Assembly: GCA_045837725.1 (NCBI GenBank)
Contig: JBEWZL010000109.1
Location: 1-64,000, forward strand
Direction: 5' to 3'
DNA length: 64,000 nt
From: Vermamoeba vermiformis
Lineage: Eukaryota; Tubulinea; Echinamoebida
The notes beneath the pieces were generated by a model. It was not told the DNA's origin. It was given only the letters and a program-made list of their open reading frames with translations, and searched no databases. Below are positions 31,501 through 44,543 of the stretch, piece after piece (the stretch's first letter is position 1; each line of letters begins with the position of its first letter). The position numbers and the translations under genes were made by a program.

Positions 31501-34192
31501 GAGATGGTCCAAGAAAATTAAAATCTTTTTCAATAACTGACGGTGTAATATCGGCAAAGAATAAATTAGTGAATGGAGGGTGATTCGTCGCTGTTCTGCA
31601 TCCTCGATAGCTACAAATAACACGTAAGCAACTCTGTTCGTGCCTGAGATAGATATTAGGCCTTACCTTGTGCTTCGATAAAATAGTAAAATTTATCACT
31701 GAGCACGGGATCGCCAGCCAAATCGGTTAAAAATGTCAAGAGCAAACTCGTCACAATCTTCGTGTCACGAATATCTTTCACTTGTTTCGCGCCTATGCTC
31801 ACAGTTAGAGCCGCATAACCATAATAGTATTGCACGTACCAGCTTCAATGGATTGCTTGTTGAACTCAACGACGTCCAAAGGGATGGGATGTCGATAAGA
31901 AAAGCTCAATTGGAAGTCCTCTTGTGTGGACGCTTTCATAATTTGATCGACGCACTCGTCCACGAACAACGGCGTCTTTCTACCGCCAGAACATAAATTA
32001 TCCAAACTATCAGCGAAGATTTTCTCTATGAAAATAGATGACGATTAAAAAAAATTGTTATTTCGAATTGCAACTTACTTTTCAAAATCTTCTTGGATAG
32101 AAATTCGTTCTGGCCAGTACGCGCTGACAACCAATTGTCCAGCTTTGAGCTAAAAGTAAACTTTTGCGAGACTTTTGTAATGAGTGCTAAAAAACGGTGA
32201 AATTAATATTAGCCGTTGCAATAATATCAATGAAATTTCTTACGAGGTCTGAATTTGCCAGACATAGCTCTCGGAGTTGTCGGGTTCGATGGAGCACTGC
32301 TCGAACGATTTGAAATTGCACCGTCTGAAGTCTCGGTGATAGTTTCCAACGAAGCAGCCGTTGGCAATGCAACTGGAGGAATTTCTGGCTTGCTTATTGA
32401 CGCGACAATTTCTAACGTCGTTGGTGGAGGTTCACTGCCACTCTCACTGTCATCCAAAATATCTTCCGACTCGCTCTTCAACGGGACCTCCGTGACTGCC
32501 TTAACTTCAGTGGGTTGTGTTTCCTTGTTGGTATTATTAGCCTGAGTCTCGACGGCTGTATTATTGTTCTGAGTCCCGGCTACTACTGCATTATTGGTGG
32601 TTTGTTCGGGTTCTTTAGGTACGGGCAGAAGTTCCGCACTCGCCGCAGCGTTTGCAACCGCGACTGTCACGACATCAGTTGGTGAATGAACAGCCGTGTC
32701 AATCGTGTCAACTGTCGCTGTGACGACTTTGCGCGGTGAAGATGGTGCGCTTGGTGGCTTTTCACGGCGTGGTGAAACAATACGTAATGCTGCTTGACCC
32801 AGTCTTTCGAGCGACTTTTGAGATTTCATTTTCTTTTTTAACTTCTTTCTCTTCCTTTATAATAATAAATCAAGTATTAATATATGACAGGTGAGCTGAT
32901 TTGTTTCGTGTTGCAAGCCGAATTTTGGTTATTTTTAGTGCCGTAAGACAAGTTTGACGTATATTTAATAAATAGGATAGTCATAATGATATACTTATTT
33001 AGTATTATTAAGTGCATAAGATTATAAATTATCAATCGTGTGAACGGTTTCGAAATAAAATTTAAACGACTACGAAATTCAACAAGTATCTAACAGCGTA
33101 TTTTACTCAATTTAATTTTTGTATGTGACTTAGTAAGCGGAATAATTGCACCGAGAGCAATCTCGGAATTGAATGGATAAAAATTTAATTGAGGATGTGG
33201 TCAAAAAAAATTAAATTGGCTTACTTTTTAATCCATTTGACGACGCTGCCTGCCTCTTCTTTTTCCACATTATTGTCATCATCTTCATCGTCTGAACTTT
33301 CCGAACTGAGCACACTTTCGGCGGGTGGACTTTGCCCATCTGATTTGGGTGACGTTGGCGGAGTAGTATCGTAACTTCGGCTCCTTGAGCTTCTATCAGT
33401 ATTTGCAGTGCTTTTAGGTGATATTGAATGAGTTGGAGAGAGCAAGGAAGGGTCTGTTTGCGAGAGTTTGAGCTGATCGAGTTGCAATTCCATTCGTGAT
33501 GAAGCTGATGTTGCGCGCTGATGCTCGAGGGCAGTAGCCTCAGTGGTATTATTATTTGTAGAGTGCACTCTCATCGAAACAACGCGATGCTTTCGACTTT
33601 TAGAATGGCTGGATTGACTTTGTTGCTCGCCGGTTGTATCTGTATCCTCCGTTTTGCTATCAGCTGCATGTTTATTTACATCTTTTTTAGTCTTCGATTT
33701 TCCTTCGCTAACTCCTCTTTTTCTTTTGGTTTTAGGGCTGGCCGGAGTGCGCAGATCTGCTGGTAAATCTGCTTTGCTTCCACTAGGCTGATCACTCTGG
33801 CCTACAGTCGAGCTACGTGTTCTTGATAATTTTGCTGCGGTACTTGGTGATGGTGGAGGAGTTCCTTCGGGAGAAAGGTCACGAGGAGAGGGATCTCCGT
33901 TACTGTTTAAATTTTCGAAAGAGCGAGACTCGTGTAATGTCCTCCTATTAACTTCGTCTTGTTTTTTCCAGAACTGAAAGACATGCTTGATTTTAGTGCC
34001 TAATCCAACAGTTTTCTTTTTTTGTTTTGGAGATACGGGACTCTCTTCTGTAACCGTCTTCGCTTTAATTTCAAACTCCTTGGCTAGCTCTATTACTCTC
34101 TTTGAATCAACACGCGGAAGGGCAGGTTTTTCACTTGTAACTCTCTCTTCGGATGTTGAGCTTTGGTCTATTTTTGCGTTATTCTCCGTCAT
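28552..34192 (-). CDS. RhoGAP-RasGEF fusion protein, GflB-like
   Basis: About 18 exons, roughly 1,600 residues. Order: a long disordered Ser/Pro/Lys-rich head (34192-32240), a RhoGAP domain, a charged linker (residues near 31500-30200), the RasGEF N-terminal (REM) domain, and the catalytic CDC25 RasGEF domain. RhoGAP: TPLFVDECVDQIMKAS, then FSYRHPIPLDVVEF with an Arg at the finger position, IVTSLLLTFLTDLAGDPVL, and HSLIYSLPILHRQLLKKILIFLDHLV. RasGEF: RDFIDLFLIAYYYF, LQLLKMWVKT, IDHRLFKAITPRECL, then FNTLGRWVQSIVL and ENNFNTALAIFTAMNAVSISRL. The stop is TAA 28552. The head reads to ...VVKWIKK at 33221, then a GTAAGC donor and an acceptor near 32866 join it in frame to KRKKLKKKMKSQKS, so the ATG at 32829 is probably internal. 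In Dictyostelium, GflB couples Rap/Ras activation to Rho inactivation at the leading edge. Confidence 0.85.
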
Positions 34193-34475
34193 TATAGAAG
34201 AATATTATGGCTGTAAATAATCTATTTCATTAATTGGCTGATTAACAGTGCCCTTGTCGATTCATGGTCAACAGTAACAACTCTGAATAGAATTTAAAAA
34301 AATCAATTTTCTTTTTGGGACACACAATCTCGCCGACAAAAATCTGGCACGTTTAAGTCCATAATACAGATATTACAATCATAGGGTCGTCCTTTACCAT
34401 ACCAGACGCGAGTATAAATTTCATTCTGTCCCAAACTAGATCGAAAATCAATTTATTTAATTTAAAAATATTGTG

Positions 34476-36249
34476 TTACAAAGCTTGGTATTGAACGGCT
34501 CTGCTCTTACGGTAAAAGTAGTAACCGATAAGTCCAGCTTCAAGGCCAGCAAAACAACCTAAAATAATTGCAAACACACCACCGATACCGATCGAGCTGT
34601 TACTGATTTGTTGGCCAGTAGGAGTAGCGATGCTAGGAGTGTGGATGACGCTAGTAGGACTGCTACTTGAAGGCTGAGTTTGATGGACAGGACCAATACA
34701 TCGGGCCTAGAAAAAAGATTAGTTTCTCGATCTAGATCTTTTACCGTTATTAGCACTTACCAAATCAATTCTGTAATTATCAGCAAGTTGTTTAGGGAAC
34801 GCCGCAACCTGCTTTTCTGTAATAGAAAGAATTTGCTGACACATCCATGCGCTATAGGACCCACCAATGGTGCCTGTCGTGAGAGATGTCATGTGCGCAG
34901 GATCGATGTTAGGAATAACTTCAACGGGAATAAAAGAGACCACGTTGTATAGATACGCTTGGGTTAACTGGTGTGAATTAACACCGTTCCATTGAGCAGC
35001 GGTCATATTGCCAATTTGATCGGGGGTCAATAGCCTAAGGCCCTCCGAGCGGAAAGCAGCAAACGCAGCAGGATCGATTTTACCAAAGATAACGCCACGA
35101 ATGCCCATGATGTTGAGAAGTTGCATTTCTTGCAACACAGAACGCGTGAAGTGCTGTGCGAAGTCTTGCTCGTGCTCGTCGAGCAGCAAGATCTTGACCC
35201 AATTGACGTAGTGCAGTTCTTCTTTGACCATATCCCAAGAGTACATGTTACTACCACCCTTGATGAAGTGATTGTATATATTTTCTTTGAGTTCAAGCAT
35301 TTTGTAACCCCAAATGTTAGACAATTGCTGAGCGGTCAACGAATCGACCAAAATCTTGCCGTGGAGGAACAACAGCTTATCGAACAGATTGCTATCAGCA
35401 AGTGCTTCCCAGGCACCAGCTCCAAGGTTGATCAGCTGATCGAGAGAAAGGTGCATCCACAGAGTAGCATTTCCATCGATTACTTTCCAATAAGATATCC
35501 CGTGGATTGCGTCAAGCGTCAGTTGACTGAATTGAGGCGATGTGATATTTTGGAAGGCGTCATAATTAAGATTCTGGATGCAGTGCGCCTCCATTGCATG
35601 CAACGTCTCGTCCTTCATAGTATGCATTCGATAATCAATAAAGCAGCAGCCATCACTCGCAAAGCCACTAATTTGCGCAGGACTGATAATTGGGAAGATT
35701 TCTGAGCGAACCTTGCCAAGCTGGTAGCACTCGAATCCGATCAAACTCTCGGGAGACAGAAAGGCGAACTGAGCAGCAGTAATCTCTGCAACAAGGTCTT
35801 CCGTCAACGCTGATATGCAGTGAGAGTCAAAGCCTGCGAAGGAAGCAGGCGGAATATCACCGAAGCATTTGCGTGGATTGAAGTTATTGCACAGATCTCC
35901 TGGAAGCTTCATTTGGTCGACTGTAAATCCTGCGCATGCTTTTTTCTCGAATGAGTGCAATTGTGTGGGCTTGATTTGATGAAAGACGTCGGCAGGAATT
36001 TTTTGAACTTGATCAGTTTGCCACCCGTGAAAGGCCTAGTAATATTTTAAAATTATACGAAGCTAAAAAAATATTAGCACATGATCTTACGTGAGTAGGA
36101 ATCGATACGAGTTGCGCAGCAGTAATATTGGTAAATACTTCGGGGCTTAACTGCTCAAGTTCATGAGCGGTGAGGTGCGCCCAATCGATCTGGCATCGAA
36201 CGGCTCCAATAATTAATGCCAATACTAATAAGGCCGTGTAGAGCTTCAT
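34476..36249 (-). CDS. Type I membrane protein with about 20-residue repeats
   Basis: Three exons, about 530 residues; the long middle exon covers 34756-36037. Start 36249 opens a signal peptide (MKLYTALLVLALIIGAVRC). The ectodomain is built from units of about 20-23 residues following the pattern L-T-x-x-x-L/I-x-x-L/I-x-P-x-x-F/I-x-x-I/F-T-A-A-Q: for example LTAHELEQLSPEVFTNITAAQ, LTEDLVAEITAAQFAFLSPES and LRLLTPDQIGNMTAAQW. Cysteines are frequent in the first half. A Ser/Thr/Pro stalk (TQPSSSSPTSVIHTPS) leads to one transmembrane helix (IGGVFAIILGCFAGLEAGLIGYYF) and a short basic tail, YRKSRAVQYQAL. Stop TAA 34476-34478. It looks like a cell-surface protein, perhaps in adhesion, but I recognise no named family. 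Confidence 0.78.
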
Positions 36250-38371
<2,122 letters not shown>

Positions 38372-38631
38372 ATTATTTGATCGCCTACGAGCATCTTGTA
38401 ATATTAAAAACCCATAAAAATACACAAATTAAAAAAAATATCGAGTCCTTTATTCATTTCGATTGCTATCGTTACGCGCGCTATTGCCTTCATTTTTGTG
38501 CAATAGAGCAATGCGGATTTTGTGAAAATAGGATTTTGGGGCCGATAAGGCTGGTCGGTAAGTTCGCAATTGTTCATTTTTGTGCAAACACTAGTTTCAA
38601 TTTCAACGCCACAACAAGACCATAACCTTTC

Positions 38632-39805
38632 ATGAGCGACAACTCTAGCGTTCTATTCGAGCAACTCCCTTTGGAGCTTAACGTACTTATCATCAACTTA
38701 CTCGACGCTTACACTTTACTAGCGTAAGAAGTTAATTTCAAAAATTATTTATTTTAAAATTCAATAATTAATGTAGGGCATCTGCAACGTGCAAACGATG
38801 GCTAAATAATACCAAATATGTCGTAGATTTAGATATTTGCCTGTGCAAATCAAGACAAGTTGATACTGACCTAGATGCTGCAACGTACTCACCGTCAACA
38901 GAGCATTTTGCATGGAATGTTATCGAGCGTGCGTTAGCGAATTTTTTGCCGGAGAATCTTCGCTCTTTAACTATCAAACCGTACCTTAACGGTGAGAATA
39001 CGGTAACGGCAAGTAAGCTCGATTGTTAACCTAATCACCTAATGATCCTCTTTATTTATTATTATTATTATTACTAGGCTTTGTTTCAAAATTAACGCGC
39101 TTAGAGTCCTTGACGATTTACGACAGTGTCTTGTCACCAGCAGTGTACCAGCTAACGCAGCTGAAACATCTGAATATAGTTCGAAGGCTAGTGTGGGGCA
39201 ACAGATTAGGAAAGTGTATTGCTAATTGTACTAATTTGGAAACACTCTCTTTTCGTTGTGGACGCACTTCTTACCAATCGTACTCGTTTGAAGGTGTCAA
39301 ATCTGGAGCGCTGAAGAATTGCACGCGGCTCCAAATATATGATGCTAATAGCAGGTTAATACGGTTCGATTGTCTTGGAGAATTAACGCAATTGAAGCAA
39401 TTACATTTGGAACACGCCTACATTGACGACGAAATGTTTGATCACCTTGCGAAATTGACTAATTTGGAAGTATTGAACTTGGCTGGACTGCGAGCAGATG
39501 TGCCTGTTAACGATACTCTATTTGAATCGATGGAAATGCCAGAACCACTTGGAAACCCAAATCCGATCCGTAGTTTGCGGTACTTGACCAGCTTACACAA
39601 TTTGACTTATTTGGATATATCAGGGGTAGTTAAGCCCTTTATAGACGATTTTAACCTATTTAGCTCTGAATTTGACGTGGCTGAGCTTGTAACGAGTCAT
39701 TTGACAAAATTGAAGACGCTCAAGATTGCAGGGACTAATATTGGCGAGTTGAATGCTGCCAAATTGAAAAGTATTGGTGGATGGGCGGTAGAAAATATTT
39801 GTTGA
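38632..39805 (+). CDS. F-box / leucine-rich-repeat protein
   Basis: Three exons, about 345 residues. The F-box is at residues 8-45: LFEQLPLELNVLIINLLDAYTLLAASATCKRWLN, split by an intron. The rest is LRRs of the type L-x-x-L-x-L-x: LTRLESLTIYDSVLSPAVYQL, LGELTQLKQLHLEHAYIDDEMF, HLAKLTNLEVLNLAGL, LHNLTYLDISGV and LTKLKTLKIAGTNI. The stop is TGA 39803-39805. This combination usually means the substrate receptor of an SCF ubiquitin ligase; the F-box would bind Skp1 and the LRRs the target. The target is unknown. Intron 2 contains a (TTA)n microsatellite near 39051-39075. Confidence 0.82.
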
Positions 39806-40121
39806 ACATATTGTTCCAGCATGGCAAGCCGTGAAATGGTTTTTTCCGGACGGATAATGCGATCCACATTTACTCGAAGAATAAATAATTATTTCATAAG
39901 CAGTCTATTAATTTTGTAATACCTTACTGAAACGCTGATAGAATCTTGATGACTGACAAAACGTTGGATGTTCAGTACGGCGATAAAAATCCTTTTTTAA
40001 GCGTCAGCCTAGTGTGGAACATGAAGTAACCACAATTTTTATTTATTATTAATAAAATATTTGTATCATATACGAGCCATAGTCGTAATCATCGCTGCAC
40101 TACAGAACTCCTTCGATCCAG
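39806..40121. other. Intergenic, no gene seen
   Basis: AT-rich spacer between two plus-strand genes, with AATAAATAATT near 39880 (a possible polyadenylation signal) and AATAAAATA near 40052. Nothing else is seen. Confidence 0.35.
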
Positions 40122-42527
40122 ATGAGGCACGCGACATTATTAATTACGCTTGGCTTAATATTCCTGGCATTACCATGGCATGTACACAGCGAAGAGCATA
40201 CAGGTATTGTTAATTTAAGGATAAAATACTAAATAATTTCGAAAATCAGTAAAAATACGAAAATTAATGAATAAATTCAATAAGGCTTAAGAATATATAC
40301 TGAAGCTAATCATATTATATTGTAGACGATTGCAGTTTTTATAGCGGCAAAGGATGCGTATTGTGTCTGTCAGGTCAATATTCAAGAAATAATTTTGATT
40401 GTGGTACGTCAAAATTGTCTAAAATTATGATTATATTGATGTATAATAACACGATAATACGATTTTTATAGAATATTGCCCGGAGACGAAAGTCTGCTTT
40501 AACAAAACAATTTCAACCTCGCGGATGTGTCATTCAAATTCGACAGATTCTAGCAAAGATATTATTATAAGCAATTATGAACAGTGCCCTAGCATCAATC
40601 AATGCATTTTGCAATATTTTTCGTTCAGCCCATTCGCATGTCAAGTTCCAGCTATTATTGGTTTCAAGTACGTTATTTAGATCAACAGCACATCAATTCT
40701 AATATCATATATTGACATATATATATTGTTAGTATTATGTGCATGGCAACCATTGTATTTATTATTGAAATCTTGTTGGCCTGGCGATTAGAAAAGAATA
40801 TTCAAAGGCGAACAAAACACGCATCATTTATACACGGTAATTTGACTCTTTATTAATATCACATTTGTTTTATGTATTAATAATATGTCATATAGGCGAG
40901 GTAGATGCAGACGACAAAAATATAGCGTTTTGTACGCGGTGTGGACACATTTTGTACAAGCAAGAAATGATGACGGATGCGCGATTGAATCCGACTTCGC
41001 GACTTGATTTCGACCCTGAGACGAATCAACTCGTTGTTAATTATGCATCTAATGAGCAAGATATTTACAAATGCAATTTGTGCAGGTATGAACACGTGCT
41101 GGAGAGTATTGTGCGCCGGTGTCGAAATTGACATTATTTTTCGTAGAACTGTCGAGAATTTAGAACGAGACTTGACTGCATATTCAGTCTACTTGCCTAT
41201 CGCATGGATATTTTGGCTATTTTGCTTCGAGAGCGTAAGTCCAAACAGTTCTATTTCGAGCATAACATACTGTCTGACACGTGTATCTTAGAGCGGATTT
41301 GTCGTATTCTTTACGTGCGGCTTCACGATGCACTTGATGATCTTGTCATTCATCCACATTGGTATGGGCATCAAAGACAAAATGTTCTTGAGTTTCTTGA
41401 CAATGGGCGGTGATGTTGAGCTGAAGTACTTGGACCAACAATCAAATTCCATTCTCGTTGAGAGCATTCAATCACAGAAGTTCCGTCAGAAAATATCTTA
41501 CGAGATGAAAGTTGGCGAGAAGGTAAAATTTAACGTCGGATGCGAATGTTAAAGGTGAGACTTTCTAATGTTGTGTTATAGTTACTATGGGCTGAAGAGA
41601 CAAGCTATCTACAAACAGCCAATGTAAAGGGCTTCTTAATCGGGTTATTATGTTTTATGACGTTGTTGTTCTTGATGTGTAAGTGCAATTGATGCTGGAA
41701 AGTAGCGGATCTAACCTTCTCCCTTAGGCATTGCCTATGCGATCTTTATTCAATGGTCACCAAACTCACGATTGGTACTGGCGATATCCATCTATTTATT
41801 GATAGTATCGGTGCTCGTTATGCGACAATTATTTAAACGACGCGCACACATCATCACGAACACTCGGTTCTTGTCGCTGTCGTTCACACCTTTCAACACA
41901 ATATTAGCAGCTGTCGTACCATTAGAACAGATCCAGGACGTGGCTTTATCGTCTATTCAAAGCAGCTTTGCATTTGGAACACTAGAAATCTTCCCACCGT
42001 TGACTGAAGTTGAACTATCGAGCTTGAAAGAGTTGCACCAAGAACAAGATTTCATCGGAGATATGCACGAGAAGTCAGTCTCGATCATCACACGCAAATC
42101 TAAGCGAGCATTGCTTAGTTTCAGTCCAGTGAAGGATACCGTTGGCTTGACTAAGACCCTCGTGGATCGATTGAAGTTCGAACACAGACCTGAACCAGAT
42201 CGCGAAGAGTCGTACAAGAAAATTACCAAATGGGGCAACTTGGTTATAGTAGCATTGGCTATTATAGTTTCAGGACTTTACGGCGCGTTGTTCGTATTCG
42301 CTGGATTAGAAAACATCGTGGTGCTATTTTTAGGAGGATTTTTATTGCTGATGATTAGCTTCATTGGATTTTGGTTCTATTTATCATTTATCCAATCGTT
42401 CATCAAGTTCAAATATTTTAATCCTTCAGTCGGCGAAAGGAAGATCAAGAAGAAAAAATCAAATGTAAATAACAGCAATCCTCTCGCCATCGATTTATCG
42501 CAGCAGTTAGTTGATATGGACATGTAA
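40122..42527 (+). CDS. PSI-domain-like multi-pass membrane protein, unknown function
   Basis: About nine exons, roughly 600 residues. Signal peptide MRHATLLITLGLIFLALPW, then a short Cys-rich domain (DDCSFYSGKGCVLCLSGQY, NNFDCEYCPETKVC, ..SQCPSINQC): a PSI-like disulphide module with about ten cysteines. A first helix (MCMATIVFIIEILLAW) is followed by a cytosolic zinc-ribbon-like insert with two CxxC pairs (FCTRCGHI ... KCNLC). Then come four to six more helices (YSVYLPIAWIFWLFCF, GFLIGLLCFMTLLFLM, LAISIYLLIVSVLVM, and two near the C-terminus) and a Lys-rich tail. Cytosolic loops contain the conserved-looking DVALSSIQSSFAFGTLEIFPP. The combination of an extracellular Cys module with an internal CxxC-CxxC module is unusual. 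I do not recognise a named family. Confidence 0.72.
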
Positions 42528-42611
42528 AATCGACTAATACCATTGTAAATAAAGCAACAGCATTCTAACTAAAAATTTGTAACGAGATCTGCTCATGAAA
42601 ATTTTTATATT

Positions 42612-44058
42612 CTAATTCGAGATATTAACAGCTTTCTTCTTACTAATACCCTTAACAGTAACATCCATCATTTTAACCACATTAGTACCTTCATATGTCA
42701 CACTGATGGCATTGAGTGGTGGAGGTCGTGGATGTTGCGCGTTGAAAACAACCAATCTGTCTTGCGGCTCAATAACCACCTCTTCAGGCCAATTATCCGT
42801 AAACGAATTATTTTTGAACGGCACTTCGATCGTATTAAAGTGGTGCGACACAAAGTGATAGAATTCCGTTCTTTTCCATTTGTTGTAATCGTGATGCTGC
42901 TTGGCAAAATGAATGTTCTTAAAACGATCACTAGGAGCACCAACCACATCGTATATTTTTTGTATATAAGGTGCTTCTCTTTTTGGAAAATGTTTAGTCC
43001 AATCATCGCCATCGCTAATGATGAGCAACGGCTTGGGAGCGATGTTAGCCGCGATCTCAGCATTGTTCGTTTTAATGCCAGGAGTCTCGTGGACTGGCAT
43101 GCCATCCTCGCACATCTCATCACCTGTGTAGTCTGAAGCTACCATCACCACTGGCGCACTCAACTGGATGCGTTGATCAGCGATCGAGACAAAAATACTC
43201 TATTAAAGAAATCTCGGTTAGAAGTGGTCTAAAAGTATTAAGTAATGTATTTAGTATAGTTTTTAAGGCTCTTACTTGAGTTCCACCACCAGATGCGCCA
43301 GTAACTCCGATTCTATTCGGATCGACCTCAGGCAAGGACTGTAAGAAGTCAATTACGCGCATGCTGTCCCAAGTCTGCAACATCAACACGTTCCAAGCAT
43401 CGTGATCGATTTGAGTGCTGTCTCCCCAGCCCACCATATCATAAGCAAACACCACTATACCCATCCGAGCCAATTGAGCACTTAGCGCTTGGCTGTCCGG
43501 TCTAGTGCGAGCATACCACCCTAATGAACAATTAATATGATGCTATAAAATACTCGTTACATTGAATTTGTACTGAACGGAGATGCTCAATTTCGAAATT
43601 TTGATAGAAATGTGCGTATGTAGATCTTTTTATAAAAATATTATTATAATTATAATGATATTATTGTGGGCATATATGGATGGCGTACCTTTTTCAGGGA
43701 AGTGGCCGTGCGGATGTAAAATTCCAGGGACAGGTCCAGAAGCGTTCAAAGGCATATACAAATTACCAGTAACATAGAATTTAGGAAAAGATTCGAAATA
43801 AACATTTTCCACTGAATAATCGTAATAAGTTCTGCGACTGTGACGTACCACATTCAAAGGACATCTCTGAGGCAACGGATCCAGCAACGCTGCTTCGAGG
43901 AAATGATGTCTTACAGTTGCAGCGCGTGAATTCCATATTACATCATTTACTACGAATTGACTAAGCACGCGCAAGTCTGATTCGGATTCATCTGCTCGTC
44001 CGTTTTGCACCAAGAATAAGCACAATAGCGCACTTACAAGCACTATATTGCGCACCAT
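42612..44058 (-). CDS. Secreted alpha/beta-hydrolase (acetyl xylan esterase-like)
   Basis: About four exons, roughly 420 residues, stop TAG 42612-42614. Signal peptide MVRNIVLVSALLCLFLVQNG. N-terminal lid with VYFESFPKFYVTGNLYMP and PGILHPHGHFPEKG, the HGH oxyanion loop seen in this family. YDMVGWGDSTQ precedes the nucleophile GASGGGTQ; the acid is in IISDGDDWT and the histidine in KQHHDYN. The triad is complete. The N-terminal strand order and long lid suit acetyl-xylan-esterase or 4-O-methylglucuronoyl-type secreted hydrolases of the DUF/AXE1 group that act on plant or bacterial polysaccharides. The exact substrate is inferred only. A serine hydrolase with a secretion signal fits a phagotrophic amoeba's digestive repertoire. 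Confidence 0.78.
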
Positions 44059-44543
44059 TATGGTCCTCTGTAGTTGATTTAGATTGATTAATATTTGTTC
44101 CCAAAGCGAAAAAAACGGTTTTTTCAGGCACGTGCCTTCAACCACCAAAATATCTTGACGTCTTTTGCGCTCATTTATTAGTTGTTGTAATTAGTAGTAT
44201 AGGCAATACTCTAACTCCTCCATAATATTCAAAGATCGTCCTGGTAAATGATAAACTAATTACTTGAATTTATTGCGACGGATCTTCGCTATTGACTTAT
44301 TAAATGTAAATCATTTCTATAGTATCAAGTATATATTTTGGCATCGTATAATGCAGGTTCTTATTGTTTATATTGCGGATCATGCATTTATTGTTTAATT
44401 TCGAACTTTGCTAAATTATTTATTAATTTAAAAATAAATAATTTAAGGATAATTTTACTTTACCATTCACGATTATTGGTCGTGTTATTATCGAATTAAG
44501 GTAATTAATTACATTTATTTTTTTGGACAGGTCGATAAAAGCA
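44059..44543. other. AT-rich intergenic region between divergent genes
   Basis: Separates the secreted hydrolase (minus) from the TTLL gene (plus) and must hold both promoters. The stretch 44400-44480 is extremely AT-rich. I see no ORF of interest and no clear factor site. Confidence 0.4.

Noticed and set aside
39051-39075. (TTA)n microsatellite in the F-box/LRR intron
   Set aside because: Simple AT-rich repeat, common in such introns; noted in the gene entry and not a separate finding.
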